DNA from: Actinomycetales bacterium UBA1416
Lineage (GTDB): Bacteria > Actinomycetota > Actinomycetes > Actinomycetales > Actinomycetaceae
Reading direction: 5' to 3'
Length of the DNA stretch: 30,147 nt
NCBI GenBank assembly: GCA_002304945.1
Contig: DBPQ01000039.1
Coordinates: forward strand, 624 to 30,770
Below the pieces are notes generated by a model, which was not told where the DNA came from, did not search any database, and saw only the letters and a list, made by a program, of their open reading frames with translations. Below are positions 7,908-14,140 of the stretch, piece after piece. Position numbers and translations under genes: made by a program. Numbering within the stretch: the stretch's first letter is position 1; every line of letters begins with the position of its first letter.

Positions 7908-8971
7908 CACACGCCCCTTCCGAGTGAGGTGGTGCCGAACTGGGCGGAGAAGCGCACGTCACCCTCCACCATGTCGCGCATGTCCGCGATGCCGTGCCGC
8001 AGCATGAGGGTGCGCTCGATCCCCATGCCGAACGCGAACCCGGTGTACACCTCGGGGTCCACGCCGCAGGCCCGCAGCACGTTGGGGTTGACCATGCCGC
8101 AGCCACCCCACTCGATCCAGCCGGGACCGCCCTTCTTCTGCGGGAACCACAGGTCCATCTCCGCGCTGGGCTCGGTGAACGGGAAGAAGGAGGGGCGCAA
8201 CCTGGTGCGGGCCTCGGGGCCGAACATGGCCCGTGCGAAGTGGTCGAGGGTGCCGCGCAGGTGCGCCATCGTGATGCCCTTGTCGACAGCCAGGCCCTCC
8301 ACCTGGTGGAACACCGGGGTGTGGGTGGCGTCGAGCGCGTCGGTCCGGAACACCTTGCCGGGGCAGGCGATGTACACCGGCAGGTCCCGCTCCAGGAGCG
8401 TGCGGGCCTGCACGGGCGACGTGTGGGTCCGCAGCACGAGGTGGGAGCCCGCGCCGTCGTCGTCCACGAAGAACGTGTCCTGCATCTGGCGCGCCGGGTG
8501 GTCGGGGCCGAAGTTGAGCGCGTCGAAGTTGAACCACTCGTGCTCGAGCTCCGGGCCCTCCGCGATCTCCCAGCCCATCGAGGTGAAGAAATCCGAGACG
8601 TCGTCGATGAGCGCATTCAGCGGGTGGCGGGAGCCCAGGGGGAGGCGGTCCGCGGGAGTGGTGACGTCCACCGTCTCGTCCCGGAGGATGGCGAGGGCGG
8701 CCTCCTCCTCGAGTCGGGCCGTCCGATCCGCGAGCGCCCGGCCGATCCGGGCGCGCGCCTGGCCGAGGTTCCGGCCGGCGGTGGCCTTGTCGGCGGGAGC
8801 GAGCGTGCCGATGGCCCGGTTCGCGAGGGTGAGCGGCGCACGATCACCCGTGTGGGCGAGGCGCGCCTCCTTCAGTTCCGCGAGGTTCGCCGCGCCGGCG
8901 ATGTCGGCCAGCGCGGCGTCGACGGCCGCGTCGATCGCCTCGGGATCGAGCGGGGAGAGCTGCTCGGACAT
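7907..8971 (-). CDS. pheS: Phenylalanyl-tRNA synthetase alpha subunit PheS
   Basis: Catalytic subunit of phenylalanyl-tRNA synthetase, 354 aa. Residues 1-95 form the charged alpha-helical arm that contacts tRNA. The class II catalytic core follows, with FNFDALNFGPDHPARQMQD (147-165), motif 2 KVFRTDALDATHTPVFHQ (206-223) and motif 3 GFAFGMGIERTLM (311-323). The ATG at 8971 has an AGGAAAGG Shine-Dalgarno about 7 nt upstream. A -10-like TAAACT at 8999-9004 (minus) would give a leader of about 20 nt. I see no T-box or Phe-rich leader peptide in the 159-bp gap to the divergent CBS gene. pheS stops by overlapping the pheT start. Confidence 0.97.
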   Translation of the reverse strand: MSEQLSPLDPEAIDAAVDAALADIAGAANLAELKEARLAHTGDRAPLTLANRAIGTLAPADKATAGRNLGQARARIGRALADRTARLEEEAALAILRDETVDVTTPADRLPLGSRHPLNALIDDVSDFFTSMGWEIAEGPELEHEWFNFDALNFGPDHPARQMQDTFFVDDDGAGSHLVLRTHTSPVQARTLLERDLPVYIACPGKVFRTDALDATHTPVFHQVEGLAVDKGITMAHLRGTLDHFARAMFGPEARTRLRPSFFPFTEPSAEMDLWFPQKKGGPGWIEWGGCGMVNPNVLRACGVDPEVYTGFAFGMGIERTLMLRHGIADMRDMVEGDVRFSAQFGTTSLGRGV

Positions 8972-9130
8972 GCGTGCCTTTCCTGTTGGGCTCGCCCCAG
9001 TTTACGGGGCCGGCGGGGACGCTTCGCCGCCGGGGCCGTCAGCCGGACCACCCACGGGCGGGCGCCGCGCCACTCGCCACCCGTTGGATGTGACCTGTCC
9101 CACGGGTGGAGCGCGTGCTATCTTCCCGGC
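8972..9130. promoter_or_regulatory. Divergent pheS / CBS-gene promoter region with inverted repeat
   Basis: This gap holds two promoter-like signals. On the plus strand TATCTT at 9119-9124 lies 6 nt before the CBS-gene ATG at 9131, a leaderless arrangement with no Shine-Dalgarno. On the minus strand TAAACT at 8999-9004 lies upstream of pheS, whose ribosome site AGGAAAGG is next to its ATG. No good -35 is visible for either. A perfect 8-bp inverted repeat, CCACCCGT at 9077-9084 and ACGGGTGG at 9102-9109 with a 17-bp spacer, sits just upstream of the CBS promoter and could bind a dimeric regulator. A GC-rich imperfect hairpin at about 9005-9035 is also present. Confidence 0.45.
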
Positions 9131-9550
9131 ATGCGCGTCTCTGACATCGTGAAGAAGAAGGGGACCTCCGTCGTCACCCTTCCACCGTCCGCATCCATCG
9201 CGGACCTGCTCTCCGCCCTCGCCGAGCACAGGATCGGCGCCGTGGTGGTGATGGACGGTGACGAGATCAGCGGCATCGTCTCCGAACGTGACGTCGTCCG
9301 GCACCTGCGCGACTCCGTCGACGTCACGGTCCCGGTCGCGGAGATCATGACCACCGAGCTCGCGTGGTGCGCGATGCGGGACGACATCCGGGATCTCGCC
9401 GCCACGATGACGGAACGGCGCATCCGCCACGTGCCCGTCGTGGAGGACGGCCGCCTGCTGGCGATCGTGTCGATCGGCGACGTCGTGAAGCACCGGCTCG
9501 ACGAACTCGAGGCCGAGCGGGACCAGCTCGCGAGGTACGTCCACGGCTGA
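9131..9550 (+). CDS. CBS-domain pair protein
   Basis: Small stand-alone protein of 139 aa made of two CBS domains, roughly residues 7-62 and 72-130, each with the typical D/E-I-x-G-I-V-S or L-x-A-I-V-S-I-G-D signature (ISGIVSERDVVRHL, LLAIVSIGDVVKHR). Such modules bind adenine nucleotides (AMP, ATP, SAM or similar) and act as energy sensors or regulators of partners; which ligand applies here is unknown. The C-terminal DELEAERDQLARYV is a probable amphipathic helix. A TATCTT hexamer 6 nt before the ATG suggests leaderless transcription. The PfkB-type kinase gene starts 8 bp after its stop, so the two likely form one transcript. Confidence 0.9.
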   Translation: MRVSDIVKKKGTSVVTLPPSASIADLLSALAEHRIGAVVVMDGDEISGIVSERDVVRHLRDSVDVTVPVAEIMTTELAWCAMRDDIRDLAATMTERRIRHVPVVEDGRLLAIVSIGDVVKHRLDELEAERDQLARYVHG

Positions 9551-9557
9551 CCCCCGC

Positions 9558-10388
9558 GTGGTGTGCTGCGGCCTCACCACGCTGGACCTGCTCTACGAGG
9601 TCGACGCCCCGCCCGGTCCCGACCAGAAGGTCGTGGCGCGGGACATGCTCCTCGATGTCGGTGGCCCCGCCGCCAACGCCGCCCGCGTCGTCGCCGCGCT
9701 CGGCGGGCGCGCCGCGCTCGTGACCGCCCTCGGAGCCGGGCCGCTCGCCACCGTGCTTCGGGCCACGCTCGCCGGGATCGACGTCGCCGATCTCGCCCCG
9801 GCCAGCCACCGGCCACCGATCTCGACCGTCATGGTCGGGGGCGGTGGCCGCGCGGTGGTGTCCGTGAACGCCACCCGCCTGGCCGGCACGTCACCGGCAC
9901 ACCTGCCGGAGCACACCGCCGCCCTGCTGGTCGACGGCCACCTGATGGATGCCGCCATCGCACTGGCGGCGGAGGCGCGCCGCACCGGCGTCCCCGTGGT
10001 GTTCGACGGGGGCTCGTGGAAGGCGGGCACCGAACGACTGCTCCCCCACGTCGACGTCGCCGCCGTGTCCGCGGACTTCTCCCCGCCCTGGGAGGGAGAC
10101 GTCCTCGCCGGGCTGCTGGCGGCGGGGGCCGGGGTCGCGGTGCGCACCGACGGCGCCGGCCCCGTGGAGGTGCGAACGCCGACCGCTGGATTCACGGTCG
10201 CCGTCCCCGCCGCCACCGTGGTCGACACGCTCGGCGCCGGGGACGTGTTCCACGGTGCGCTCGCCCTGGCCATCGCGCGGGGCGAGGAGATCGGCACCGC
10301 GGTCGGACGGGCCGCCGCGGTCGCCAGCCGGTCGGTGGGACACCGAGGCGTGCTGGGCTTTCAATCCAGCGACTCCGCGGAGGCGTAG
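9558..10388 (+). CDS. PfkB-family (ribokinase-like) carbohydrate kinase
   Basis: ATP-dependent kinase of the ribokinase/PfkB superfamily, substrate unknown (sugar or nucleoside). The 276-aa product is slightly shorter than the usual ~300. It shows VCCGLTTLDLLYEV at the N-terminus, the di-glycine GGPAANAARVVAALG (35-49) and the PfkB signature 2 DTLGAGDVFHGALA (223-236), with Asp229 as the expected catalytic base. The start is a GTG 8 bp after the CBS gene, without a visible Shine-Dalgarno, so translation may be coupled; an adjacent GTG at 9561 is an alternative. The 3' end overlaps the convergent trmH gene by 28 bp (10361-10388). Pairing with a CBS sensor may indicate nucleotide-dependent control, which is speculative. 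Confidence 0.87.
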   Translation: MVCCGLTTLDLLYEVDAPPGPDQKVVARDMLLDVGGPAANAARVVAALGGRAALVTALGAGPLATVLRATLAGIDVADLAPASHRPPISTVMVGGGGRAVVSVNATRLAGTSPAHLPEHTAALLVDGHLMDAAIALAAEARRTGVPVVFDGGSWKAGTERLLPHVDVAAVSADFSPPWEGDVLAGLLAAGAGVAVRTDGAGPVEVRTPTAGFTVAVPAATVVDTLGAGDVFHGALALAIARGEEIGTAVGRAAAVASRSVGHRGVLGFQSSDSAEA

Positions 10389-11164
10389 AGGCACACCGCC
10401 GCCGCCGCGGCGACGTTCAGTGACTCCGCCCTCCCGTGGATCGGGATGGCAGCGAGAAGGTCGCAGAGCTCGCGCTCCGGCGCGCTGAGGCCGTGCGCCT
10501 CGTGCCCGAAGACCCACGCCGTCGGTGCGCCGAGTCGGTCCCGCAGTCCGAAGACGGAGTGGGGGGACGCCGCGTCCGCCCCGATCACCTGCAGGCCGGC
10601 GGCCCGGGCCGCGCCGACGGCGTCGGCGAAGGAGACACCCGTCACGACGGGGAGATGGAAGAGCGAGCCCGCGGTCGCCCGAACCACCTTGGGGCTCGTC
10701 ACCTCGACGCTCCCGTGGCAGGCGACGACGGCGGCGGCCCCGGCGGCGTCCGCGATCCGGATGAGGGTGCCGGCGTTGCCCGGGTCCGAGACGCGCGGCA
10801 ACAGGACCGCCAGCCGGGCCCCCTCCAGCACCTCCAGGCCGGGGGGTGGCGGCATCGTGGCCACGGCGAGGATGCCCTGGGCGTCCGGGCTCATCGCCGC
10901 CGCGACCTCGGCGGTGACGCGGTGGAGGTACAGTCCCGCGGCGCGGGCACGGGACACCGTGGCCCGCTCGCGGGTGGCGACAGCGTCGGTGACGTACACG
11001 TCCCGCACGAGGCCCGGGGCGTGGGAGACCAGCTCGCGCACCGCCTGGGGTCCCTCGACGAGGAACTGGCGGTGCCGCTGGCGCGCCGAACGCCTGGACA
11101 GTCCTGCGACGTTCCCCACGCGGGTCGACCGGGGGTTGTCGAGGACGTCCAGGCGTTCGGTCAT
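10361..11164 (-). CDS. TrmH/SpoU family RNA 2'-O-methyltransferase (TsnR-like)
   Basis: SAM-dependent 2'-O-ribose methyltransferase with a SPOUT trefoil-knot fold, 267 aa. An N-terminal L30e-like substrate-binding region (SARQRHRQFLVEGPQAVRE) is followed by the three SpoU motifs: GNAGTLIRIADAAGA, VFGHEAHGLS and IPIHGRAESLNVAAAAAV. The target, rRNA or tRNA, cannot be decided. It follows rplT by 8 bp, like the tsnR gene downstream of infC-rpmI-rplT in mycobacteria (from memory), so rRNA is the likelier substrate. The start is the ATG at 11164. It ends convergently inside the PfkB kinase gene with a 28-bp overlap. Confidence 0.9.
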   Translation of the reverse strand: MTERLDVLDNPRSTRVGNVAGLSRRSARQRHRQFLVEGPQAVRELVSHAPGLVRDVYVTDAVATRERATVSRARAAGLYLHRVTAEVAAAMSPDAQGILAVATMPPPPGLEVLEGARLAVLLPRVSDPGNAGTLIRIADAAGAAAVVACHGSVEVTSPKVVRATAGSLFHLPVVTGVSFADAVGAARAAGLQVIGADAASPHSVFGLRDRLGAPTAWVFGHEAHGLSAPERELCDLLAAIPIHGRAESLNVAAAAAVCLYASAESLD

Positions 11165-11172
11165 GCGGCTCG

Positions 11173-11553
11173 TCAGGCCGCGGGAGCGTTGACGTCCGCC
11201 GGCAGGGCCTTGCGGGCCACGTCGACGAGCGCGGTGAACGCGGCCGGGTCGTTGACCGCGAGCTCGGCGAGCATGCGGCGGTCGACCTCGACCTCGGCGA
11301 GCTTGAGGCCCTGGATGAACCGGTTGTAGGTCATGCCCTGGGCCCGGACGGCGGCGTTGATGCGCTGGATCCAGAGCCGCCGGAAGTCGCCCTTCTTCGC
11401 CTTGCGGTCCCGGTAGGAGTACACGAGCGAATGGGTGACCTGCTCCTTGGCCTTCCGGTAGAGCCGCGAGCGCTGGCCGCGGTACCCGGAGGCCCGCTCG
11501 AGGGTGGTGCGGCGCTTCTTCTGGGCGTTGACCGCCCGCTTGACGCGTGCCAT
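11173..11553 (-). CDS. rplT: 50S ribosomal protein L20
   Basis: L20 of the large ribosomal subunit, an early assembly protein that binds 23S rRNA. The 126-aa protein has the family start MARVKRAVNAQKKRR and the conserved GYRGQRSRLYRKAKEQV, RDRKAKKGDFRRLWIQRIN and MTYNRFIQGL segments. An AAGGAG Shine-Dalgarno stands upstream of the ATG. The gene follows rpmI with a 19-bp gap. In several bacteria L20 represses its own infC-rpmI-rplT operon by binding leader RNA, which is relevant to the structured infC leader here. The C-terminal tail KALPADVNAPAA extends slightly beyond the shortest homologues. Confidence 0.98.
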   Translation of the reverse strand: MARVKRAVNAQKKRRTTLERASGYRGQRSRLYRKAKEQVTHSLVYSYRDRKAKKGDFRRLWIQRINAAVRAQGMTYNRFIQGLKLAEVEVDRRMLAELAVNDPAAFTALVDVARKALPADVNAPAA

Positions 11554-11572
11554 GGTGTTCTCTCCTTGGTTC

Positions 11573-11767
11573 TTAGCGGCCGAGCAGCTTCTTGGCCTTC
11601 TTGAGGTCCCCGCCGGTGAGGACCTTCTCCTGCGCGAGGCGGCGGGTCCGCCGGGACGACTTGTGCTCCAGCAGGTGGCGGCGGTTGCGCTGCTCGTGCA
11701 TGAGCTTCCCGCTGCCGGTCACCTTGAAGCGCTTCTTGGCGCCCGAGTGGGTCTTGTTCTTGGGCAT
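11573..11767 (-). CDS. rpmI: 50S ribosomal protein L35
   Basis: Small, very basic large-subunit ribosomal protein of 64 aa, normal length. The sequence MPKNKTHSGAKKRFKVTGSG and the central HLLEHKSSRRTRRL are diagnostic. It lies 8 bp after infC and 19 bp before rplT, the classical IF3-L35-L20 operon. An AGGA Shine-Dalgarno is found just upstream of the ATG. Confidence 0.98.
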   Translation of the reverse strand: MPKNKTHSGAKKRFKVTGSGKLMHEQRNRRHLLEHKSSRRTRRLAQEKVLTGGDLKKAKKLLGR

Positions 11768-11775
11768 GAGATGTC

Positions 11776-12384
11776 CTACTTTCCTTCCTCGGAGCCGCCG
11801 GTGGGCTCAGCGGTCTCTCCACGGGCGGCTCGTTCCGCGTCACGCTTGCGACGCTGGTCGCTCCTCGCCTGGGTCTTCTTCTTGAGGGGCCCGATCACCA
11901 TGGTCATGTTGCGGCCGTCGAGCCGCGGCTGGGACTCGACCGAGCCGTACTCGGTGACCTCGGACGCGAGCCGCTGCAACAGGCGGATCCCCATCTCGGG
12001 ACGGGACTGCTCCCGGCCGCGGAACATGATCATGACCTTGACCTTGTCGCCGCCCTCGAGGAAGCGGATGACGTGGCCCTTCTTGGTCTCGAAGTCGTGC
12101 TTGTCGATCTTCAGCCGGAACCTGATCTCCTTGAGCTGCGTGTTCGCCTGGTTCCTCCGCGAGTCGCGGGCCTTCATGGCGGACTCGTACTTGAACTTGC
12201 CGTAGTCCATGAGCTTGCAGACGGGAGGACGCGCGTCGGGTGCGACCTCGACGAGGTCGAGGTCCGCCTCGGCGGCCAGCCGGAGGGCGTCCTCCACCCG
12301 GACCACTCCGACCTGTTCGCCGGAGGGACCGACGAGACGTACTTCGGGGACTCGGATCCGTTCGTTGATGCGGGGCTCGCTGAT
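11776..12384 (-). CDS. infC: Translation initiation factor IF-3 (probable ATC start)
   Basis: IF-3 binds the 30S subunit, prevents premature 50S joining and proofreads start-codon selection. The protein has the N-domain (SEPRINERIRVPEVRLVGPS, CKLMDYGKFKYE) and the C-domain (KKGHVIRFLEGGDKVKVMI, FRGREQSRPEMG). It ends in a charged tail (QRRKRDAERAARG). Two starts are possible. A GTG at 12414 adds ten unconserved residues and lies directly after the terminator-like T-run. An in-frame ATC at 12384 begins the conserved sequence, with AGGAG at 12392-12396 and an ideal 7-nt spacing. I prefer the ATC. Rare start codons are known for infC in enterobacteria (AUU) as part of IF-3 autoregulation; whether that holds here is inference. 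With ATC the protein is 202 aa, with GTG 212. Confidence 0.93.
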   Translation of the reverse strand: MSEPRINERIRVPEVRLVGPSGEQVGVVRVEDALRLAAEADLDLVEVAPDARPPVCKLMDYGKFKYESAMKARDSRRNQANTQLKEIRFRLKIDKHDFETKKGHVIRFLEGGDKVKVMIMFRGREQSRPEMGIRLLQRLASEVTEYGSVESQPRLDGRNMTMVIGPLKKKTQARSDQRRKRDAERAARGETAEPTGGSEEGK

Positions 12385-12625
12385 GTGAGGTCTCCTGTTC
12401 TGGTGGTCGGCCACGCACGAAAAACCTCCGTGCGCGGGTGCTCACGGAGGTCACGTGGTCGCGGTGGGCCTGCCACCCTGCGGGCGCAGGCAACCACCGA
12501 CCTTGACCCGGAACCTGTCGCAGTTGCAGTCGGCGCCTGGGTGGGAGTGAAATCCGCTTCGCACATCGCGGTCGCACGGGGCGGCCGCAATCGGTCCCCC
12601 ACATGTTACCAGAGGCGGTGAGGGG
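12385..12625 (-). ncRNA. Structured 5' leader of infC-rpmI-rplT, candidate attenuator
   Basis: About 210 nt between a promoter-like site and the infC start. The promoter is CCTGAC, 16-bp spacer, TAACAT at 12603-12608 (minus), giving a transcript from about 12596. Downstream the RNA can form stem GTGGT/ACCAC (12497-12493 with 12459-12455), hairpin CCTGC-GCCC-GCAGG (12490-12477), hairpin GTGG/CCAC (12476-12473 with 12467-12464) and the terminator at 12420-12451. A segment GGGTCA (12509-12504) can pair with TGACCT (12453-12448), which uses part of the terminator's left arm and would act as an antiterminator. An alternative CGGTGG/CCACCG pairing (12499-12494 with 12467-12462) also exists. Pairings were found by eye; no folding energy was computed. 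No short closed upstream ORF was found. Confidence 0.5.
12420..12451 (-). terminator. Intrinsic terminator-like hairpin in infC leader
   Basis: On the minus strand ACCTCCGTG (12451-12443) and CACGGAGGT (12432-12424) form a perfect 9-bp stem around a 10-nt loop. Five T residues follow (12424-12420, the first in the stem). It lies 36 nt before the preferred infC start and downstream of the operon's promoter, where it would stop the operon's own transcript. It is therefore more likely an attenuator than an end-of-operon terminator. The right arm also contains GGAGG, which could be mistaken for a Shine-Dalgarno of the GTG at 12414 (10-nt spacing). Confidence 0.6.
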
Positions 12626-13414
12626 TCAGGCGAGTGACGTCGGATACAGCTCCATCGAGTCCACCCGCTCCCGCAGCGTGGCGTCCTCCGAGAGCGCGGC
12701 GGCGGTGCGCGTGAGCACGTCCCGGAGGCGATCGGCGTCCAGGCCGCGGCGGATCGCCACGACGACCCGGATCTCGGTGGTGCGCCCGGGCTCGATCCGC
12801 ACCCCCACCAGTTCCTCGATCCCGGCGAGCGCCGCGGCCGCGACGGGGCCCAGGCCCTCGTCCGCCCAGGACGGCACCCACTCCGCCCCCACCGCCAGGG
12901 CGCGCACGGCCGGCCGTGGAATGAGCACGGGCTCGTCGCCGGGGTCGAGCAGCATCAGGCCGTCCGAGACCGTCGCTGCCGCCCGCGCCGCCTGCTCCCC
13001 GAACACCGGCACGGGCCGGGCCTCCGGATTCCACGCCAGCAGCGCGGCGAGCGAGGAGAAGGCCGGCATCGCGGCGCGACCGTCGGCGACGTCCACCGTG
13101 ACGGTCGCCGCCTGTTCGCACGCCTCGGCCTCCGGGTCGGCGCCGAACGACTTCACGTGATCCTGGACGCCGCCGGCCGTCGTCCTGCCGGGATGCGCGT
13201 GCGGCAGCACGGGGACGAGCACACGGCCACCCCGCAGGGCCCGGACGACGGCGGGTGTCCGCTCGGGGGGCTCCACCGCCTTGGCCGCGGTGAAGGCCGG
13301 GGGGCGGGCGCCGTCGTCGCCCGCGAACGGGCTCGCGGGGAGTTCGCGGCGGGGCCGTGGCGGCGCGGTGGGGAGGGGCGCCGTGACCTCCGGCGGCAGG
13401 CTCGGCTCAGCCAC
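12626..13414 (-). CDS. SseB-domain protein
   Basis: A 262-aa cytoplasmic protein with a Pro-rich, low-complexity N-terminus (1-30) and an SseB-like region. The SseB features are RGGRVLVPVLPHA, a segment with VPVFGEQAARAA, then DGLMLLDPGDEPVLIPRPAVRALA near the middle. The C-terminal part includes EIRVVVAIRRGLDADRLRDVL, resembling the SseB C-terminal domain. The family's molecular role is poorly defined. The start is a GTG at 13414 that overlaps the end of priA by 8 bp, so it is the last gene of the his cluster and is probably coupled to priA. A homologue between the his operon and infC seems usual in related actinobacteria (from memory). Confidence 0.75.
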   Translation of the reverse strand: MAEPSLPPEVTAPLPTAPPRPRRELPASPFAGDDGARPPAFTAAKAVEPPERTPAVVRALRGGRVLVPVLPHAHPGRTTAGGVQDHVKSFGADPEAEACEQAATVTVDVADGRAAMPAFSSLAALLAWNPEARPVPVFGEQAARAAATVSDGLMLLDPGDEPVLIPRPAVRALAVGAEWVPSWADEGLGPVAAAALAGIEELVGVRIEPGRTTEIRVVVAIRRGLDADRLRDVLTRTAAALSEDATLRERVDSMELYPTSLA

Positions 13415-14129
13415 GGGCCACCTCGAGGGCCTCGGCGAGGGTGAACTGCCCGGCGTAGAGGGCCTTGCCCACGATCGCCCCCTCGACCCCGGCCTCGACG
13501 AGGCCGCGCAACGCCCGGATGTCCTCGAGGGTGGACACCCCGCCGGAGGCCACCACGGGGGCGGAGGTGCGCTCGCACACGGCGCGCAGCAGTTCGAGGT
13601 TGGGTCCCCGCAGGGTGCCGTCCTTGGTCACGTCGGTGACGACGTACCGGGCGCACCCGTCGGCGTCGAGCCGTGCGAGGACCTCCCAGAGGTCGCCCCC
13701 CTCGCGCGTCCAACCGCGCGCGGCGAGGGTGGTGCCACGGACATCCAGCCCGACGGCGATCCGCGCGCCGTGCTCGGCGATCGCCCGCGCCGTCCACGCG
13801 GGGTCCTCCAGCGCGGCGGTCCCCAGGTTGACGCGGGCGGCACCGCTGGCCAGTGCCCGCCTCAGCGTCTCGTCGTCCCGGATGCCGCCGGACAGCTCCA
13901 CGTTCACTTCCAGCTCCCCGACGATCCGCTCGAGGAGCTCGGCGTTCGAGCCCCGCCCGAACGCGGCGTCGAGATCGACGAGGTGGATCCACTCGGCCCC
14001 GGCCTCCACCCAGGCGCGCGCCGCGGCCAGCGGGTCGCCGTAGCCGGTCTCGGACCCGGCCTCGCCCTGGGTGAGGCGGACGGCCTGGCCGTCCACGACG
14101 TCGACGGCGGGCAGGAGGGTCAGGCGCAT
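13407..14129 (-). CDS. priA: Phosphoribosyl isomerase A (PriA; HisA with possible TrpF activity)
   Basis: (Beta-alpha)8-barrel isomerase converting ProFAR to PRFAR in histidine synthesis. In many actinobacteria the same enzyme also isomerises phosphoribosylanthranilate for tryptophan. The 240-aa product matches HisA/PriA length. Catalytic Asp10 (LLPAVD) and Asp170 (VTDVTKDGTL) are present, with Arg18. The PriA-type loop RGW (Arg138-Gly-Trp140), associated with dual substrate use, is also present. It follows hisH by 11 bp, and the frame continues upstream of the ATG at 14129 only as shadow. The dual function is inferred from this loop; absence of a separate trpF elsewhere would support it. Confidence 0.93.
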   Translation of the reverse strand: MRLTLLPAVDVVDGQAVRLTQGEAGSETGYGDPLAAARAWVEAGAEWIHLVDLDAAFGRGSNAELLERIVGELEVNVELSGGIRDDETLRRALASGAARVNLGTAALEDPAWTARAIAEHGARIAVGLDVRGTTLAARGWTREGGDLWEVLARLDADGCARYVVTDVTKDGTLRGPNLELLRAVCERTSAPVVASGGVSTLEDIRALRGLVEAGVEGAIVGKALYAGQFTLAEALEVARG

Positions 14130-14140
14130 CAGGGGCTCCT

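Noticed and set aside
9005..9035. GC-rich imperfect hairpin upstream of pheS as terminator
   Set aside because: It lies between divergent genes and has no T-run, so there is no transcript for it to end.
8972..9130. T-box or Phe attenuator before pheS
   Set aside because: The predicted leader is only about 20 nt, with no specifier loop, T-box sequence or Phe-rich ORF.
5763..9152. 1129-codon plus-strand open frame opposite pheT and pheS
   Set aside because: A GC-driven shadow of pheST with no recognisable domain; it also covers the pheS/CBS promoter gap.
12400..12602. Small upstream peptide in the infC leader (ATG near 12567 minus)
   Set aside because: The frame does not close before infC and has no Shine-Dalgarno, so no leader peptide is supported.
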